From an uncultured Alphaproteobacteria bacterium (lineage in GTDB: Bacteria > Pseudomonadota > Alphaproteobacteria > RF32 > CAG-239): a DNA stretch of 50,811 nt. The notes beneath the pieces are model-generated. The model did no database searches. It saw only the letters and a program-made list of their open reading frames with translations, and had not been told where the DNA came from. This document shows, one piece after another, positions 33,552 through 43,027 of this stretch (positions are counted from its first letter, which is position 1; the number at the start of each line of letters is the position of its first letter). Made by a program: the position numbers and the translations under genes. The stretch is from assembly GCA_944391705.1 (NCBI GenBank), contig CALXUN010000011.1, positions 1 through 50,811 on the forward strand, given 5' to 3'.

Positions 33552-35417
33552 TTAAACTTCCGGAATGGAAGCTTTGGTACGTTTTTCATCACTGACCGGT
33601 GTTTCATTGTTACGGTTTATTTTTTCACCGGCCAAAACCGCCTTGATTTCATCACCGGTTAAGGTTTCATATTCCATCAAAGCTTCTGCCAAAGTTTCCC
33701 AATCCTTCTTTTTTTCTTTAAGGATTTTCAAAGCATTTTCATGACCTTCGGTAACCAGACGTTTAATTTCGGCATCAACCAGCCGGGCCGTATCTTCGCT
33801 CATGTTTTTGTTTTGCGTCACCGAACGACCCAAAAAAACCTCACCTGAGTTTTCCGAATACAAAACCGGCCCCAGCGTATCGCTCATACCCCATTCGGTA
33901 ACCATTGAACGCGCCAGATTAGTTGCCGCGGCAATATCTGAGGATGCCCCGGAAGTTACCGCATCATAGCCGAATTTCAATTCCTCGGCAACCCGGCCGC
34001 CCATTAAAATCGTCAATCTGGATAACATCTTGGCACGGGTATACGAATACTGGTCTTTTTCCGGCAGTTGCTGCACCATACCCAAAGCCCGGCCTCTGGG
34101 AATAATCGTTGCTTTATGAATCGGATCGGTTTCCTTGACATTAAGCGAACAAATGGCGTGTCCTGCTTCATGATAAGCCGTCAATGTTTTTTCCTTTTCA
34201 TCCATTGCCATGGATTTACGTTCATTGCCCATTAAAACCTTATCTTTGGCATCATCAAAATCCTGTGCGGTTACTTTGCGTTTGTTTTTACGCGCCGCCA
34301 GCAAAGCCGCTTCGTTAACAAGATTTGCCAGATCTGCTCCGGAAAATCCCGGTGTACCGCGGGCAACGACCGCCAAATCGACATCTTTTGCCAGCGGAAC
34401 CTTGCGGACATGAACTTTCAGGATTTCTTCCCGGCCTTTTATATCCGGATTGCTCACCGTTACCTGCCGGTCAAAACGCCCCGGCCGCAACAATGCCGGA
34501 TCCAGAACATCCGGACGGTTGGTTGCCGCAATCAGAATAACGTTTTCATTTTCATCAAAACCGTCCATCTCAACCAGCAGCTGGTTCAAAGTCTGCTCGC
34601 GCTCATCATTACCGCCGCCGAGACCGGCGCCACGATGGCGGCCGACCGCGTCAATTTCATCAATAAAGAGCAAACACGGTGCGTTTTTCTTGGCTTGGGC
34701 AAACATATCACGCACACGCGACGCACCCACACCGACAAACATTTCCACAAAATCGGAACCGGAAATCGAAAAGAACGGAACGTCTGCCTCACCGGCAACG
34801 GCTTTGGCCAACAGAGTTTTACCGGTTCCCGGAGGGCCGACCAGCAAAACACCCTTGGGAATTCTGCCGCCCAGACGGGAAAATTTTTGCGGATCTTTTA
34901 AGAAATCAACGACTTCTTCCAATTCCTGCTTGGATTCATCAGCACCGGCAACATCGGCAAACGTAACTTTTTTACTGTTTTCTACCAGCCGGGCACGTGA
35001 TTTTCCGAAACTCATGGCTTTATTATTGCCGGAATTTGCCTGACGCATAAAGAAAATCCAGACACCGACCAATAAAAGCATCGGGAACCAGGAGATCACA
35101 ATTCCCCAAAACGTACTGCCGGAAGTATCAACCGGTTTGGCCGTAACACGGACATCGTTTTGGCGCAGAGTTTCAATCATGGACGGATCATTGGGCGCAT
35201 AAGTATAAAATTCCCGCCCGTCGGTCGTCGTACCGTAAACATCGGGTCCCGATACCGTCACCTCAACGATTCGCTTGTTTTCCGCCTCATTCATAAAATC
35301 GGAAAAGGCCAGCGTTTCCATGTTGGCACGCTGCTGCTTTGTACCCATTGTGCTTAAAAAAGAAGTAAGTACAAAAAAAATCAGCACCCAGATGAGAAAA
35401 TTTCTACCAAATTTCAT
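33552..35417 (-). CDS. ftsH: ATP-dependent zinc metalloprotease FtsH
   Basis: A 621-residue inner-membrane protease that removes misfolded and short-lived regulatory proteins. Two membrane helices (about 7-25 and 103-122) frame a periplasmic domain. Walker A G-P-P-G-T-G-K-T (about 193), Walker [11 protein letters not shown] (about 245), second-region-of-homology L-L-R-P-G-R-F-D, and the zinc motif H-E-A-G-H (about 417). Complete. In many relatives tilS precedes ftsH; here an orphan methyltransferase does. Confidence 0.97.
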   Translation of the reverse strand: MKFGRNFLIWVLIFFVLTSFLSTMGTKQQRANMETLAFSDFMNEAENKRIVEVTVSGPDVYGTTTDGREFYTYAPNDPSMIETLRQNDVRVTAKPVDTSGSTFWGIVISWFPMLLLVGVWIFFMRQANSGNNKAMSFGKSRARLVENSKKVTFADVAGADESKQELEEVVDFLKDPQKFSRLGGRIPKGVLLVGPPGTGKTLLAKAVAGEADVPFFSISGSDFVEMFVGVGASRVRDMFAQAKKNAPCLLFIDEIDAVGRHRGAGLGGGNDEREQTLNQLLVEMDGFDENENVILIAATNRPDVLDPALLRPGRFDRQVTVSNPDIKGREEILKVHVRKVPLAKDVDLAVVARGTPGFSGADLANLVNEAALLAARKNKRKVTAQDFDDAKDKVLMGNERKSMAMDEKEKTLTAYHEAGHAICSLNVKETDPIHKATIIPRGRALGMVQQLPEKDQYSYTRAKMLSRLTILMGGRVAEELKFGYDAVTSGASSDIAAATNLARSMVTEWGMSDTLGPVLYSENSGEVFLGRSVTQNKNMSEDTARLVDAEIKRLVTEGHENALKILKEKKKDWETLAEALMEYETLTGDEIKAVLAGEKINRNNETPVSDEKRTKASIPEV

Positions 35418-35516
35418 AAAATATATCCTTTAAGCTTATTTTGCCTTTTTTCATATATAGGGTGTTTAAAGATAAAACTCAAGAGTGTTTGTCAGTTTGC
35501 GCACTTGAAGTATACA

Positions 35517-36434
35517 TCAACTGTTGCGCAATTTGAAAATACCGTCTTCATATCCTTGGATAGACCTGTCCGTTTCGGCTTTCTCCAACCGGAACCCGGC
35601 ATAAGCGACATATTCTTTTTCACGTTCGATTCCAAGATAACGGCGACCGAGCTTTTTAGCCGTTACCGCTGTTGTGCCGGAACCCAAAAACGGATCAAAA
35701 ACCAAATCACCGGGATTACTGGATGCTAAGATAAGTTTGGCAATCAATTTCTCAGGCTTCTGAGTGGGATGCGGCGTATTCTCCGGCATGGACCAAAACG
35801 GAATGGAAATATCCGTCCAGATATTAGAAGGCGACGTCAGGCGGATTTTTTCTCCCCCCCTGTTCTCCCAGTCTTTGGGTTTTCCTTTGTCATCACGATA
35901 CGGCGCAATAACCGGCCGCATCATTTTAACGGCATTAAGATTAAATGTATACTTGTCGGATTTGGTAAAAAACCAGATATCTTCCAGACAGTTTTTCCAA
36001 TTGTTCAAAGCACCGCGCCCTTTTTCACGTTCCCAGGAAATGCGATTCTGAAGCATAAAATATTTACCGGCAATTTCCGGAATAGCCAGAGAAGTCTTCC
36101 AGTCCGAACAGATATAAACACTGGCATCTTCTTTTAACAAACGTACGGTTTTTTTAAGCCACTTATCAAGCCATTTCTGATATTGCCTGAAATCCATCGC
36201 TTTAAACTGCTTGCCGCCGAAAACTTTTGTCAGGTTGTAAGGCGGATCCACAATCATCAAATCGACGCAATTATCAGGCAGATAGCTCAACGCCCGGAAA
36301 GTATCCTGCCAGATAACTTTATCGGTGACATCTTCTAGTACCGCCGGCTTGGAAAGTTTAAGGGCTTGTGCAGCATAACGGCTTATCTGCCGCGGTTTGA
36401 GTTCCAGGGTTCGATTGCGCGGAGCTTTAGCCAC
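35517..36434 (-). CDS. Orphan beta-class DNA adenine methyltransferase
   Basis: A 305-residue site-specific methyltransferase. Catalytic motif IV D-P-P-Y-N-L (about 67-72) precedes SAM motif I D-P-F-L-G-S-G-T-T-A-V (about 250-260), the beta-class order, with the target region between. No restriction gene lies beside it. It starts three bases after the HPr stop, so it belongs to the PTS operon transcript. Alphaproteobacteria use the beta-class CcrM (GANTC) for cell-cycle control, but this protein lacks the C-terminal extension that I expect of CcrM, so that identity is doubtful. The recognition site is unknown. Confidence 0.85.
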   Translation of the reverse strand: MAKAPRNRTLELKPRQISRYAAQALKLSKPAVLEDVTDKVIWQDTFRALSYLPDNCVDLMIVDPPYNLTKVFGGKQFKAMDFRQYQKWLDKWLKKTVRLLKEDASVYICSDWKTSLAIPEIAGKYFMLQNRISWEREKGRGALNNWKNCLEDIWFFTKSDKYTFNLNAVKMMRPVIAPYRDDKGKPKDWENRGGEKIRLTSPSNIWTDISIPFWSMPENTPHPTQKPEKLIAKLILASSNPGDLVFDPFLGSGTTAVTAKKLGRRYLGIEREKEYVAYAGFRLEKAETDRSIQGYEDGIFKLRNS

Positions 36435-36437
36435 GGC

Positions 36438-36752
36438 TTAATCCTCGCCGAATTTACAATTGACCAGATTGGAAATGGCTTTCAGGGCATCTTCTGCCTG
36501 TGGACCACTGACATTGACATGAATGGTCGTACCTTTGGCTGCCGCCAGCATCATCAGCCCCATAATGGAACAGCCGCTGACAGATTGCCCGATGCGCTCC
36601 ACCCGGATATCGGCATCAAACTGTTCGGCACATTTAACAAACGCCGCCGCCGCACGGGCATGAAGCCCTTTTTGATTTTGGATCTCCAAATCAGCGGAAA
36701 ATATCTTTCCGGCATTTTCCGATACCGCCGATAATAAATCTTTTCCGCTCAT
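36438..36752 (-). CDS. ptsH: Phosphocarrier protein HPr (nitrogen PTS type)
   Basis: A 104-residue HPr. The phosphorylated His is in K-G-L-H-A-R-A-A (residue 31 here, homologous to His15). The regulatory serine is kept in C-S-I-M-G-L-M-M-L (homologous to Ser46). An N-terminal tail of about 16 residues precedes the standard fold. It passes phosphate from EI to EIIA of the PTS used for regulation in alphaproteobacteria. One base separates it from the EIIA gene. Confidence 0.93.
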   Translation of the reverse strand: MSGKDLLSAVSENAGKIFSADLEIQNQKGLHARAAAAFVKCAEQFDADIRVERIGQSVSGCSIMGLMMLAAAKGTTIHVNVSGPQAEDALKAISNLVNCKFGED

Positions 36753-36753
36753 T

Positions 36754-37152
36754 TTATTGTCCTAACAGCTGCGAAGCAATATTGATATATTTTTTACCGG
36801 CTTCCTGAGCACCTAAAACGCTTTCCTTCAAGGAGCAGTCTTTTCTTAAAGCCGCTAATTTGATTAACATCGGCAGATTTGCGCCCGCCAGGATTTCGAC
36901 ATTTGCCTTATCCATAATCGAAATTGCCAGATTTGACGGCGTGCCGCCGAACATATCGGTTAAAACGATGACGCCCTTGCCGGCATCAACCAGATGCACC
37001 TTATCCAAAATTTCAGCCCGGCGTTTTTCCATATCATCTTCCGGGCCGATACAAACGGCTGCAATCTGCTGCTGCGGCCCGACCACATGCTGCATTGCCG
37101 ACAAAAACTCTTCCGCCAGACGGCCGTGTGTTACCAATACCAGACCTATCAT
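36754..37152 (-). CDS. PTS EIIA component, mannose family (ManX-like)
   Basis: A 132-residue EIIA from the ATG at 37152, which overlaps the preceding stop (ATGA). The active His is in V-T-H-G-R-L-A (residue 9), and D-M-F-G-G-T-P-S-N (about 65-73) is the conserved active-site loop. No membrane EIIB/C/D partners are seen, so it is presumably a regulatory EIIA that reports phosphorylation state. Known alphaproteobacterial loci put hprK before this gene; here a different 139-residue gene does. Confidence 0.93.
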   Translation of the reverse strand: MIGLVLVTHGRLAEEFLSAMQHVVGPQQQIAAVCIGPEDDMEKRRAEILDKVHLVDAGKGVIVLTDMFGGTPSNLAISIMDKANVEILAGANLPMLIKLAALRKDCSLKESVLGAQEAGKKYINIASQLLGQ

Positions 37153-37568
37153 GCTTTTTGGCCGCCCGTCCATGATTTTACAGCACCGAAAGCCTTAATA
37201 ACATCTTCACGGCTTTTGGCTTTAACCAACTCATCTGCGCGGGTCTGACGTCCCTGAAAAACGATTTCTTCCACATTGTCGACCGGCACGCCGTAAACCC
37301 GTTCGACAACATCGCCGCTTAATTCGACAATCATGACAAATTCCGATTCGGCCAAAACGTTCTTCGTTTCCGAATCAATATTGTCCAAACGAACGGCCAG
37401 CCATTCATCCCGTTTTAAAAGAGCCGTCTTCTTACCATCAAATTCCAACACGGGCTTAGACGGCGTTCCGGCACGGGCATCTATAAATATGGCCAGTTCA
37501 CCGTATTTATTTTCAATGATTTCATAAAAATCCTGTTTTTCAATCAGGGTATAGTATTGATTTTCCAT
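37149..37568 (-). CDS. Hypothetical protein, first gene of the PTS operon
   Basis: A 139-residue acidic protein with alternating strands (Y-Y-T-L-I-E, A-I-F-I-D-A-R-A-G, V-L-E-F-D-G-K-K) and V-M-I-V-E-L-S-G-D-V-V-E-R-V-Y (about 80-94). It has no Walker A motif and is not HprK. Translationally coupled to the EIIA gene by four bases. No family is recognised; the operon suggests PTS-linked regulation or simple co-expression. Confidence 0.7.
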   Translation of the reverse strand: MENQYYTLIEKQDFYEIIENKYGELAIFIDARAGTPSKPVLEFDGKKTALLKRDEWLAVRLDNIDSETKNVLAESEFVMIVELSGDVVERVYGVPVDNVEEIVFQGRQTRADELVKAKSREDVIKAFGAVKSWTGGQKA

Positions 37569-37647
37569 AATTTTCCTCTACCGGGTTAATAACAATTTAA
37601 AATTATGATAGTACAACTGTTTTCATCTGTCAATTTCGACTTGCAAA

Positions 37648-38526
37648 TTATCGGCTTAAATCGGATCCGCGCCGGCTCAAATCGCCTTCTTTGTTTTTGG
37701 GTGCCGCATTTTTTTCTTTTCCGCTCTGGTTTTTGAAATTTTTTAATTCCAGATTATTTTTTCCTTCCTGCAGCCGTTTTTTACGCTTTTTAATATCCTG
37801 TCCCGATTTTTCCAAAATCAGTTCGGCTAATTTAATTTCATCCAGTTTTTCTTCACCGGCCTTAATAATATCCCGCATATCCAGATTTTTAGCCGCTTCT
37901 TTACCGCCCAGACGTTCCACTTTTTTAATACCGCGCGCCGCTTCCAAGATTTTTCCTTTTTCCATATTGCCCTTAATGCCGAGCTTTCCAGACACCTCTT
38001 TTTTAATCACTTTTTCCTGCATCTGTTCGGGACGGAACACCGCTTCCTGCATGCCTGCCTCCAACGCCTTGCGGCTGATGTTTTTCAAGCCGGCTTCCCG
38101 TGCCAGATTATTGGCAATATGCAAAGCCTCCATCTTGCCGGCCGTTTGCTGCATTTGAGTATTCTCAATGGTATTTTTTTGCCAGAACAGCCTTTTTTCG
38201 TCTTCAGTTAAAGCATTCAAAAGCGGATTTTCTTCTTCCTCCAAAACCGGAAGCGGGGCAAAAATCGTATCATTTTCGTCCTCATCGTCCTCATCGTCAT
38301 AAACTTCGCGCACTTTTTTACGAAGCTTTTTCAGCCCCAAAGCCAGATTTTCCGGCCGCGGGGCTTTCATCAGATTTTTACTTTGTTTGTTCCTGTATTC
38401 TTCCGCTTCCTTGACATTAATATTCAAAGCGACACGCTCGCGTTTGTCCACACCGGTTTTCTTCCAGTCAAAAACGGTTTCCTGATCATCATTAAAATCA
38501 TCATTTTGGTTATTATTCACGCGCAC
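37648..38526 (-). CDS. Hypothetical charged, coiled-coil-rich protein
   Basis: A 292-residue protein starting at GTG (38526; a second GTG two codons on is possible). Strongly charged, with an acidic D-D-E-D-D-E-D-E-N-D run (about 75-84) and long Lys/Glu helices after residue 100. The tail has S-R-R-G-S-D-L-S-R. Low complexity, no membrane segment, no recognised domain. It could be a scaffold or cell-envelope-linked adaptor. Lies directly after the multi-PAS gene. Confidence 0.62.
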   Translation of the reverse strand: MRVNNNQNDDFNDDQETVFDWKKTGVDKRERVALNINVKEAEEYRNKQSKNLMKAPRPENLALGLKKLRKKVREVYDDEDDEDENDTIFAPLPVLEEEENPLLNALTEDEKRLFWQKNTIENTQMQQTAGKMEALHIANNLAREAGLKNISRKALEAGMQEAVFRPEQMQEKVIKKEVSGKLGIKGNMEKGKILEAARGIKKVERLGGKEAAKNLDMRDIIKAGEEKLDEIKLAELILEKSGQDIKKRKKRLQEGKNNLELKNFKNQSGKEKNAAPKNKEGDLSRRGSDLSR

Positions 38527-38583
38527 CCCGTTAATTTTGTTTATTTTTAATTACTATGCCACAACCATATAAAGATGTCAAAG

Positions 38584-40233
38584 TCAAAATACCATATATG
38601 TAATCATAACCGATTCATCTGATAAAAGCACCGGCACAACTTCCAGCCGGAGTTTATCATTTCGCTCCAACTGAAATCTGGAACAAATATTTAAAATATG
38701 TCCCAGCATATTTTGTTTAAGACTGTTCCAGTCTTCCTGATTGTTAAAATAAGGCTTTTGCATTTCCAAGACCTCGGACAAATTCGGCAGATTGCGGAGC
38801 TCTGCATCATCTGCTTTCCATAATTTCTTGTAGCTCCGGTTAAAATACTTCAAACGCTGGTCGGCTCCGAAAACAATAACGGCATCCCGGACATTGTCTA
38901 AAATATTTTGCTGCACCGAATATAATTCATTAATCATCCGGGTTGCCGCCAGCCGGTCGGAAACATCCTCAAAGGCAAAAATAAGCCCGTTGGGATGGGG
39001 GGCGACAATCCGCCGGAAGGTCCGCCCGTCAGGAATGTGCAACAAATCTTCTCTGGATTCTATCAGCCCGCCGAACAGTTGTTCTTCGCTGTTTTTATAA
39101 GACTTGAAATCACTAACTTCCGGCAGCAGACGGCTGTCGCGAATCTTATCCAAAAACTCTGCATAAGTAGGATTTCCGTCCAAAAAGGCGGCCTGCAATC
39201 CCCACAAATTCAAAAAGGATTTATTATAAAACACCAGTTTTTGTTTCATATCAAAAATGGCAAACGCCGTACCCAAGGCGGCTAAAACATCTAAATGGGC
39301 ATTCTGATGGATTTTAAATGTGCGTTTAACCGCATCCAGTTCCGTTGCATCAGTCAGCGTTCCGACCGTATAGATTTTTTCAAGACTGCCGTCGGCATGA
39401 AACGGGGTTTCGGAAACTTCAAAATGTTTGGCTTCACCGTTAACCGCCAGATTGATGCCGCCTTTTTGCATTTTATTGGTCTCTCTGGCTGCATCAGCCA
39501 ATTTGCGGGAAACATTCTCAAGCACGGCCGCATTTGTTTCGGCCGGCGGAATACTTCCGTCCATATCGTTTATACCGGCAATATCGGCATATTTTTTATT
39601 GGCCAGGATGATATTTAAGTGCTCATCGCGCAGCCAGACCGGTTCGGCAAAATTATTAAGCATATCTTCCAACCGGTGCAGACGCTGCCGGTATAGTGTT
39701 TTTTCAGCCTCCAGCTCCCTGATTTTCAGCATTTCGGCGCTTAAATCACGAAACCAGAGCATATCACAATACAAATTGCCGTCCGCACCGTTGATACGGC
39801 CGCCGAAAATACTGACGCTGCGCTCAGTGGTTTTAAGGGCAAAAACATCTTCAAACGGAATATTTTCCTCCTGCATCAGGCTCAGATATTTGCGGATTTT
39901 TTTGGCATCGTCTTTATAAAAACATTCCAGCACATCCTCAAACCCCGACTGAATACCGTTAGGAAGATTAAGCATCACGGCAAGCCTACGCGAACAACGT
40001 TCGCGAACCGTGCGGCGCGGATCCTTAATGCGTTCATCGGGATAAATAAAGGCAAAATAACCGTCTTTTGATGCATAAAGCGTTTCGGCATAACGCTCCC
40101 GGTCGCGGTTCAAAAAATAATTTTTTTGTTTTAAGCGGGCAATCGTTATCTGAAAAGATATTAAAAGGGCAATCAGGACGACACCGCCGGCCAGGCAAAA
40201 ATAAAGAACTTCTCGCAATAAATCATCATTCAT
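38584..40233 (-). CDS. Membrane-anchored multi-PAS protein lacking a kinase module (DivL-like remnant)
   Basis: A 549-residue protein with one N-terminal membrane helix (about 8-27). Several PAS-like domains follow (about 45-170, 190-300, 320-420 and 430-549), with A-E-P-V-W-L-R-D, A-F-A-I-F-D and I-V-F-G-A-D-Q-R-L-K-Y-F-N-R. It closely follows alphaproteobacterial PAS sensor kinases of the DivL type up to V-M-I-T-Y, where relatives go on with D-V-T-D-S and HisKA/HATPase domains. Here the frame reads M-V-F and stops at TGA. So either the kinase part was lost or this is a sensor without a kinase. Divergent from tsaB. Confidence 0.8.
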   Translation of the reverse strand: MNDDLLREVLYFCLAGGVVLIALLISFQITIARLKQKNYFLNRDRERYAETLYASKDGYFAFIYPDERIKDPRRTVRERCSRRLAVMLNLPNGIQSGFEDVLECFYKDDAKKIRKYLSLMQEENIPFEDVFALKTTERSVSIFGGRINGADGNLYCDMLWFRDLSAEMLKIRELEAEKTLYRQRLHRLEDMLNNFAEPVWLRDEHLNIILANKKYADIAGINDMDGSIPPAETNAAVLENVSRKLADAARETNKMQKGGINLAVNGEAKHFEVSETPFHADGSLEKIYTVGTLTDATELDAVKRTFKIHQNAHLDVLAALGTAFAIFDMKQKLVFYNKSFLNLWGLQAAFLDGNPTYAEFLDKIRDSRLLPEVSDFKSYKNSEEQLFGGLIESREDLLHIPDGRTFRRIVAPHPNGLIFAFEDVSDRLAATRMINELYSVQQNILDNVRDAVIVFGADQRLKYFNRSYKKLWKADDAELRNLPNLSEVLEMQKPYFNNQEDWNSLKQNMLGHILNICSRFQLERNDKLRLEVVPVLLSDESVMITYMVF

Positions 40234-40330
40234 GGTGTATCTCGATTTAAATGAAATAACTGTTGTCTGTTTGCAGATTCTATATTATAAAAGCGAATAC
40301 GCAATTTAATTTTTTCAGGTGGTTGATAAA

Positions 40331-40987
40331 ATGTATACACTGGCTTTTGACACGACGGTTAATTTTTGTTCCATAGCCCTGTTTAACAATGAAAACATGA
40401 TTGATTCTTTTAAACAGGAAATGGATTTCGGACAGGCGGAAGTTTTGATTCCCGCAATCGGGGAAATGTTGCAAAATCATAACCTGCAATTTCGGGATTT
40501 GACTTTAGCTGTCGTTTGCACCGGCCCCGGATCTTTTACCGGTGTCCGCTCTTCCATAGCTGCCGCCCGGGCGTTTGCCCTGGCCTGCCCCGAAGTAACG
40601 GTTTGCGGCATTTCTGCTTTTGATGCTTATGCAGCGGACTTATCGGCGGAAGAATTATCCGATGTCAATGTTATATTGGTTGAAACCAAACGCGAAGATT
40701 ATTACGTGCAATACTATGACCGTAAACTTAACAAACTTGAACCGGCCTCAACGGCGTTTTATGATGACATTGTTCATGCCCTAAACGGCAAAAAAGTAAC
40801 TTTTTCCGGCGACGGCGCCGAACGCTTTTTGAACCGTCCGAGCGGATTAAGCCTGCATGCCGTCAAAATGCCTTTTAACCCGCCTATTGACAAACTGGCA
40901 CTTATCGGCATAAATAAATATCAAAACAAATGCACGGATTTTCCCAAACCTTTATACTTAAAAGCACCGGATGTCTGTGTAAAATAA
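40331..40987 (+). CDS. tsaB: tRNA threonylcarbamoyladenosine biosynthesis protein TsaB
   Basis: A 218-residue TsaB; the ATG at 40331 has AGGTGG eight bases upstream (a GTG at 40319 is the alternative). N-terminal T-L-A-F-D-T-T (about 3-9) and the V-C-T-G-P-G-S-F-T-G-V-R-S loop (about 62-74) are the ASKHA-fold signatures. It partners TsaD and TsaE to make t6A37 in tRNAs. Here rimI does not follow; ihfB does, after 85 bases. Confidence 0.93.
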   Translation: MYTLAFDTTVNFCSIALFNNENMIDSFKQEMDFGQAEVLIPAIGEMLQNHNLQFRDLTLAVVCTGPGSFTGVRSSIAAARAFALACPEVTVCGISAFDAYAADLSAEELSDVNVILVETKREDYYVQYYDRKLNKLEPASTAFYDDIVHALNGKKVTFSGDGAERFLNRPSGLSLHAVKMPFNPPIDKLALIGINKYQNKCTDFPKPLYLKAPDVCVK

Positions 40988-41071
40988 AAATAATGGTGGA
41001 AATATCCGCAAAATAAAAGTATTTCTTAAAAAGAAAATATGTTTTAACCATCAATTGAATACGAGGAAGAT

Positions 41072-41353
41072 GTGACTAAATCAGAATTAATTGAGAAAAT
41101 TGCAGAAAAAAATCCGAATCTTATGTTAAGAGATGTGGAAAGAATCGTTAATGTCGTTTTAGACAGGATTATTAATGCCCTGGCCAAAGGCGACCGGGTT
41201 GAATTTCGCGGTTTCGGAGCATTTTCCGTCCGCAAACGCGCGCCGCGCATTGCCAAAAACCCGCGCACCGGCGACAAAGTAAAAGTTGAGGAACGCAACA
41301 TTGCACACTTCAAGACCGGAAAAGAACTGCACGAAATGTTAAACGGCAAATAA
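41072..41353 (+). CDS. ihfB: Integration host factor beta subunit
   Basis: A 93-residue HU/IHF-fold DNA-bending protein with a GTG start and GAGGAAG site. [11 protein letters not shown] (about 44-54) and R-I-A-K-N-P-R-T-G (about 59-67, the intercalating Pro arm) are diagnostic. The IHF-beta call rests on overall resemblance and on the lapA gene that follows, as in many alphaproteobacteria. Confidence 0.92.
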   Translation: MTKSELIEKIAEKNPNLMLRDVERIVNVVLDRIINALAKGDRVEFRGFGAFSVRKRAPRIAKNPRTGDKVKVEERNIAHFKTGKELHEMLNGK

Positions 41354-41406
41354 CATTTTTACAGACAAACTGCCGGAAACCGTGTCTGAAACAAAGGAGG
41401 TTTGAA

Positions 41407-41802
41407 ATGAATTTTATCAGAAGACTAATTGAAATACCGCTGATTATCATTGTGATTATTTTTGCGGTAATCAATAATGATTTTGCCACTTTCACCTTAA
41501 AACCCTTTGATTTGGACATTACGGTTTCCTTAAGCGTTTTGATTTTGGTTCTGTTTTTTGCCGGCTACCTGCTCGGCCGCCTGGATGCATTCGTATCCAA
41601 CGCTCCGCTTCGGGCACAGCTCCGCCAGCAAAAGAAAACCAACAAGGCCTTAAACAAGGAACATGAAAAGCTGCATGAAAAATTTTCCAATCTGCAGGAA
41701 GACCTTGAAACATTAAAACAAAAAGAAAGCAAGGAACCTGCCGTACCTTTCAAACAAAGAATGGCAAATTTTTTCTCATTTAAGAAAAATAATGAAGAAT
41801 AG
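41407..41802 (+). CDS. lapA: LapA-domain (DUF1049) membrane protein
   Basis: A 131-residue protein with two membrane helices (about 8-22 and 39-61) around the short F-T-L-K-P-F-D loop, then a cytosolic coiled coil (about 70-110). Preceded by AAAGGAGG. LapA helps LapB/FtsH control LpxC turnover in enterics; whether it does so here is unknown. Confidence 0.85.
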   Translation: MNFIRRLIEIPLIIIVIIFAVINNDFATFTLKPFDLDITVSLSVLILVLFFAGYLLGRLDAFVSNAPLRAQLRQQKKTNKALNKEHEKLHEKFSNLQEDLETLKQKESKEPAVPFKQRMANFFSFKKNNEE

Positions 41803-41813
41803 GTGATAATTAA

Positions 41814-42677
41814 ATGAATTGGTTTACCGATATTGTTCGTCCGAAAATCCAGAAGACGACTCCCAAAGAAATTGCTGATAATTTATGGGTCAAATGCCCG
41901 GCCTGCAATCAGATGTTATTTTCCAAAGAGCTCAAAAAGTCGATGTATGTCTGCACTTCTTGCGGCCATCATCTGCGCTTGTATGTCGACAAGCGGTTAA
42001 AAATGTTGTTTGACAATGAAAAATACCATGAAATTATCCTGCCGGAAATGACGGACGACCCCTTAAAATTCAAGGATACACAAAGATATACCGATCGTTT
42101 GCGCACCTATCGGAAATCAACCGGAAACGAAGATGCGATTAAAGTTGCCACCGGCAAAATCGGCGGTATCGATTCGGTTTTGGCCGTTATGGACTTTTCC
42201 TTTATGGGCGGTTCAATGGGTACAGCCGTCGGTGAAGGCATTGTTACGGCTGCCGAACTGGCCTTAAAAAAGAAAATTCCGCTGATTACGGTTGCATCTT
42301 CAGGCGGCGCACGCATGCAGGAAGGTATTTTGTCTTTAATGCAAATGGCCCGGACAACCGCTGCCGTTAATATGCTCAAAGAACACGGTATCCCGTTTAT
42401 TTCTATTTTGGCTGATCCGACCACGGGCGGTGTTTCTGCCTCCTTTGCCATGCTGGGTGATGTCAATATTGCCGAAAAAGGGTGTCTGATTGGTTTTGCC
42501 GGACGGAGAGTCATTGAGCAGACCATCAGAGAAAAACTCCCGGATGATTTCCAGCGGGCCGAATACCTAAAAACCCACGGTATGGTTGATATTGTGGTTG
42601 ACCGCGCCCACATGAAAGAAGAGCTGGTAAAGGTTTTAACAATCTTGACCAACAAAAACCGCCAGCCGGTTGCTTAA
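41814..42677 (+). CDS. accD: Acetyl-CoA carboxylase carboxyltransferase subunit beta
   Basis: A 287-residue AccD. The N-terminal Cys4 zinc finger is C-P-A-C (about 25-28) and C-T-S-C-G (about 44-48). The carboxyltransferase core has S-S-G-G-A-R-M-Q-E-G (about 162-171) and D-P-T-T-G-G-V-S-A-S-F. It forms the carboxyltransferase with AccA for malonyl-CoA synthesis. Relatives have trpF-trpB-trpA between lapA and accD and folC afterwards; neither is here. Confidence 0.96.
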   Translation: MNWFTDIVRPKIQKTTPKEIADNLWVKCPACNQMLFSKELKKSMYVCTSCGHHLRLYVDKRLKMLFDNEKYHEIILPEMTDDPLKFKDTQRYTDRLRTYRKSTGNEDAIKVATGKIGGIDSVLAVMDFSFMGGSMGTAVGEGIVTAAELALKKKIPLITVASSGGARMQEGILSLMQMARTTAAVNMLKEHGIPFISILADPTTGGVSASFAMLGDVNIAEKGCLIGFAGRRVIEQTIREKLPDDFQRAEYLKTHGMVDIVVDRAHMKEELVKVLTILTNKNRQPVA

Positions 42678-42756
42678 AAATAATCAACAGGATTAAAGAT
42701 ATTTGCAGACTAAAGTTCGCTCTTAAGCGGTGATAGTACTGTACTTGCTCCGCATC

Positions 42757-42902
42757 TGTCATACCTACGAAACAGCGTAAACAAGTGAGTATCAGGCATC
42801 CCCCCTGTCATGCCTACGAGCGAACGAATGTGAGCGAGTATAAGGCATCCCCCTCCCCGTCATGCCTACGAGCGAACGATTGTGAGCGAGTACAAGGCAT
42901 CC
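42757..42902. repeat. Three tandem copies of a roughly 50-bp dispersed repeat
   Basis: Copies lie at 42757-42801 (degenerate), 42806-42850 and 42858-42902. Each runs from TGTCATGCCTACGAGCGA to an AGGCATCC end. Ends are partly inverted (ATGCCT/AGGCAT), and the inside carries a GAGCGA-type motif. About 35 bases after the last copy comes an AAAGTTGCAAAA motif, which also follows the second cluster at 50592-50741. Interval 42678-43027 holds no gene. Confidence 0.85.
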
Positions 42903-43027
42903 ATAAAGTTTATTCATTCTTGATAGGGCATATCCCCTTACTTTAAAGTTGCAAAAAAAAAAAACGGTTTAGAATGACGCGTAAATCGTATTTTATTCAT
43001 GTTTATGTTGTAACTTTGGAGAAGTTT

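Noticed and set aside
34410..35043. Long plus-strand frames opposite ftsH
   Set aside because: Shadow frames of a GC-richer conserved gene; the peptide makes no sense and ftsH is certain.
35517..36434. Naming the orphan methyltransferase ccrM
   Set aside because: The beta-class motif order fits, but the protein ends soon after motif I and lacks the C-terminal domain expected of CcrM; the target cannot be read.
42757..42902. 52-bp repeats considered as a CRISPR array
   Set aside because: Nearly the whole period is conserved, leaving no spacer sequence.
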